A DNA stretch of 64,000 nt from NCBI GenBank assembly GCA_964369755.1, contig CAYJFY010000008.1, forward strand, positions 10,993-74,992, written 5' to 3'. The position numbers and the translations under genes are program-made. Within the stretch, counting starts at the first letter, position 1; the number at the start of each line of letters is the position of its first letter. Below are positions 62,019-64,000 of the stretch, piece by piece. The DNA comes from CAUPWF01 sp964369755 (GTDB lineage: Bacteria; Bacillota; Clostridia; Lachnospirales; Lachnospiraceae). The notes beneath the pieces were generated by a model, which worked only from the letters and a program-made list of their open reading frames with translations, was not told the DNA's origin and did no database searches.

Positions 62019-63475
62019 TCTTCGTCCTCCAATATAGATACTACAGATTTCGCCTTATTGATGCATTCTTGGTATTCGTTTTCTGGAACCGAGTCAATGA
62101 CGATACCAGCACCAGATCGAACAAATATCTTCTTGTTTTTCTTAAATGCTAATCGGATTGCAATACAGGTATCAATGTTCCCATTAAAGTCTAAGTAGCC
62201 GATTGCACCACCGTATACTCCCCGTTTTTCATTTTCCAACTCATTGATGATCTCCATTGCACGAATCTTTGGTGCACCTGAGAGGGTTCCAGCAGGTAAG
62301 ATAGCATCTACTGCGTCGATGGCATCCTTATCCTCATTTACCATGCCAGTGACCGTAGAACCGATGTGCATAACATGGGAGAAACGAAGAATTTTCATAT
62401 AGTCTTCCACCGTGACTGACCCGAATTGACTGATTTTACCAATATCATTTCGCCCCAAGTCTACTAGCATGTTGTGTTCGGCACATTCCTTTTCATCGGC
62501 AAGTAAAAGTCTCTCTAGTTCTAGATCTTCCGCAGATGTCTTTCCTCTGGGCTTTGTACCTGCTAGGGGATAGGTCATCACTTTATTGTCCAGAACCTTC
62601 ACTAAGGTTTCTGGAGAAGCACCTGCCATTTCAATGTCCTTGCTTGAGAAATAGAACATGTATGGAGAAGGATTTCGCTCCCGTAGCTTTTCATAAACAT
62701 CAATCAAACTACCCTCATAGTCTGCAGAGAGTCGATTGGAGAGCACCACTTGAAAAATATCACCCTCGAAGATATAGTTCTTGGCTTTTTCCACCATCTT
62801 ACAAAACTCATCTTTGCTGAAAGTTGCTTCAAAATCCGATAATAATTTCCCCTTTTCCTCTATTACTGGAGTTCCGTTTAATAACAAATTTTCCATGTTT
62901 TTTAATTCCAGAAGTGCCTTATTATAATTGGAGTCAACGTCCTCTGTTTTGATGTTTACAATTAATATAATTTTCTTCTCGAGATGGTCAATGGCAATCA
63001 CTTTGTCAAAAAGCATTAGATCCACATCATTGAAATTCTCATGATCTGCGGCGTCTAGGTTTAACTTTGGAACGCTGTATTTGATAAAGTCATAAGAGAA
63101 GTAGCCCACTAGTCCTCCGGTAAATGGTGGCAGAGTTGCGAGTTTTGGTGCCTTGTGTTCGGCGAGAATCTGTCGAATATACTTATGAGGCGCACGATCC
63201 TTTATCTCAAGAGTGATTCCAGTATTAATCTTGATTCGCTCATCCTTGGCTGTGATTTCAAGAATGGGATCATATCCGAGAAAGCTGTATCTTCCGAATG
63301 CCTTCTGGTCTTCACAAGATTCTAAGATAAATACATTCTTACTGATGTTTTTTAACCTCTTATAGATGTCTAATGTCTCTAGGGTTTGTTCCGTTGTTAG
63401 AGTAATTGGGATGGACTTGTAGTCATCCGAATGAAGTAATTCCTTGACTTGATCCATGCTTGGATAATAATTCAT
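62015..63475 (-). CDS. trpE: Anthranilate synthase component I
   Basis: A 486-residue chorismate-using enzyme, first step of tryptophan synthesis. The catalytic core contains FQVVLSNRLSADYEG, YMFYFSSKDIEMAGASPETL, PLAGTKPRGKT, LVDLGRNDIGKIS, HVMHIGSTVTG, GTLSGAPKIRAMEIINELE and KIFVRSGAGIVIDS. The N-terminal feedback region with LESCEDQKAFGRYSFLGYDP (Trp site) is present. AGGAGG sets the start; a longer frame begins 51 bases upstream. Expression is controlled by the T-box in its leader. Confidence 0.96.
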   Translation of the reverse strand: MNYYPSMDQVKELLHSDDYKSIPITLTTEQTLETLDIYKRLKNISKNVFILESCEDQKAFGRYSFLGYDPILEITAKDERIKINTGITLEIKDRAPHKYIRQILAEHKAPKLATLPPFTGGLVGYFSYDFIKYSVPKLNLDAADHENFNDVDLMLFDKVIAIDHLEKKIILIVNIKTEDVDSNYNKALLELKNMENLLLNGTPVIEEKGKLLSDFEATFSKDEFCKMVEKAKNYIFEGDIFQVVLSNRLSADYEGSLIDVYEKLRERNPSPYMFYFSSKDIEMAGASPETLVKVLDNKVMTYPLAGTKPRGKTSAEDLELERLLLADEKECAEHNMLVDLGRNDIGKISQFGSVTVEDYMKILRFSHVMHIGSTVTGMVNEDKDAIDAVDAILPAGTLSGAPKIRAMEIINELENEKRGVYGGAIGYLDFNGNIDTCIAIRLAFKKNKKIFVRSGAGIVIDSVPENEYQECINKAKSVVSILEDEE

Positions 63476-63559
63476 AAACTTAATACCTCCTATGTTTTGT
63501 GTACCGAGAGTGTTTTCATGGAGCATTTTTGTGTAATGGAGATACAGTTTCCTAATTAC

Positions 63560-63830
63560 ATAAAAAAAGTCCCTGACAGTAAAACTGTCAAGGACGAGAG
63601 ATTACACTACCCGCGGTACCACCTTGTTTTGTGAGAAAACCACACACTTTGCGAAATACATTATATTTCCGACTACTTACGTAAGCCAACACGTCATAGA
63701 ATACTCAGGATTACTCCCTTTGACTATGCCCTCAGTGGTCCATTTAATAAGTTGTTACTATCGGGCTCACACCTCCCCCGACTCTCTGGAAGCACATTTC
63801 TTATTTTTATCTCCACTTCAACGGTTTACC
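63560..63830 (-). promoter_or_regulatory. Trp-specific T-box leader (riboswitch)
   Basis: On the minus strand the leader has the T-box core AAGGTGGTACCGCG at 63625-63612, stem I with AGAGAGTC and GTGTGAGCCCGA, and a specifier UGG at 63742-63740 followed by ACCACU that pairs with AGUGG of the stem base. UGG is the Trp codon, so uncharged tRNA-Trp should open the operon. The competing terminator is GTCCTTGACAGT/ACTGTCAGGGAC with an adjacent T-run (63595-63562). Confidence 0.93.
63562..63595 (-). terminator. T-box terminator hairpin of the trp operon
   Basis: On the minus strand GTCCTTGACAGT-TTT-ACTGTCAGGGAC followed by seven T (63568-63562). Confidence 0.92.
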
Positions 63831-63846
63831 ATATTGAATTGTGATA

Positions 63847-63875
63847 ACTGTAACACAATCAAAATCAGATGTCAA
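63847..63875 (-). promoter_or_regulatory. Predicted trp operon promoter
   Basis: On the minus strand TTGACA (63875-63870), 17-base spacer, TACAGT (63852-63847), a few bases before the T-box stem I. Confidence 0.65.
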
Positions 63876-63912
63876 GAAAATTATTTATTCATTGCCCTTG
63901 TGTCATGCCCAA

Positions 63913-63960
63913 CGTTACTTTTCACAGTCACACTACGTGCTCCCGTAAAAAGCAACAAAT
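63913..63960 (-). repeat. 48-bp hairpin repeat, copy 2
   Basis: Minus strand matches copy 1 (47445-47492) with about four differences; arms GTTGCTTTT and AAAAGTAAC. It lies just upstream of the trp promoter. Confidence 0.75.
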
Positions 63961-64000
63961 CACGTCCATTTACAAGTCGCCTTACGGCGAGGGACGTGAT
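63959..64000. repeat. Two-stem palindrome at the window edge
   Basis: ATCACGTCC at 63959-63967 pairs with GGACGTGAT at 63992-64000, and an inner TCGCC-TTAC-GGCGA stem lies between. It touches the 48-bp repeat and may continue beyond the window. Confidence 0.6.

Noticed and set aside
1..64000. CRISPR array, rRNA, tRNA, insertion sequence or prophage genes
   Set aside because: No regular spaced repeats, RNA signatures, transposases or phage structural genes were recognised on either strand by eye; a tRNA scan was not possible.

Overview
This window is chromosomal DNA from a low-GC Gram-positive anaerobe, most likely a clostridium close to the Lachnospiraceae. The reasons are AT-rich codon use, strong AGGAGG-type ribosome binding sites, TTGACA/TATAAT promoters, a T-box in front of the trp operon, a rubredoxin, a CspB-like subtilase, lipoprotein signal peptides and the AAA-ATPase-like/PD-(D/E)XK family that is common in gut clostridia. 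No rRNA, tRNA, CRISPR array, insertion sequence or prophage was recognised.

Layout. 0-11 kb is mostly housekeeping: the end of rnr with smpB, a YitT-type membrane protein, rubredoxin, an amino-acid ABC importer, a PHP phosphoesterase, leuCD, thrC and ATP-dependent PEP carboxykinase. 11-14 kb holds an SPFH membrane protein paired with a ribbon-helix-helix protein behind a perfect palindrome, then an AAA-ATPase-like/nuclease protein. 14-22 kb is a sugar or polyol catabolic locus around an AraC regulator: 2-hydroxyacid dehydrogenase, FucU-type mutarotase, class II aldolase, FGGY kinase, GatD-like dehydrogenase and aldo/keto reductase. 22-34.6 kb carries an NhaC antiporter, a Cys-rich DUF6062-like protein, RmuC, a two-part threonine/serine exporter, aroF-aroB, an SDR oxidoreductase, a MATE exporter, an ECF S component, a CspB-like protease and MntP. 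A decayed second copy of the AAA-ATPase-like gene follows, then a YeiH exporter divergent from a LysR regulator.

38.6-48.9 kb is the least explained part. It has a lipoprotein, a zinc-ribbon/membrane protein, two sensor-kinase-like proteins of which one appears catalytically dead, a LuxR-type response regulator, a degenerate stand-alone receiver, a zinc-ribbon/Pro-rich/membrane protein with tandem outer domains, a DUF4428-like zinc-ribbon protein and an SPFH protein with C-terminal zinc ribbons. The zinc-ribbon and SPFH parts recall the ydjG-ydjI (phage-shock-like) genes of Bacillus subtilis, but no PspA is present. I propose an envelope-sensing module here, as inference only.

49-53.7 kb holds an Fe-S protein, a rhodanese lipoprotein, a TVP38-type membrane protein, a LysR regulator and a ZIP metal transporter. 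53.8-57 kb is a small defence or toxin-antitoxin island: an AbiE-type pair and a HEPN/MNT pair on either side of a fumarylacetoacetase-family enzyme. 57-63.9 kb is a complete trpEGDCFBA operon on the minus strand under a Trp-specific T-box (specifier UGG).

Several hairpin-forming repeats sit between genes. A 48-bp element occurs at 47445-47492 and, inverted, at 63913-63960. A short GGAAAC/GTTTC hairpin occurs at 31.4 and 51.85 kb. A TGTACGATATA-containing element occurs at 38.5 and 44.3 kb. GC-rich palindromes lie at 5.57 and 31.44 kb.
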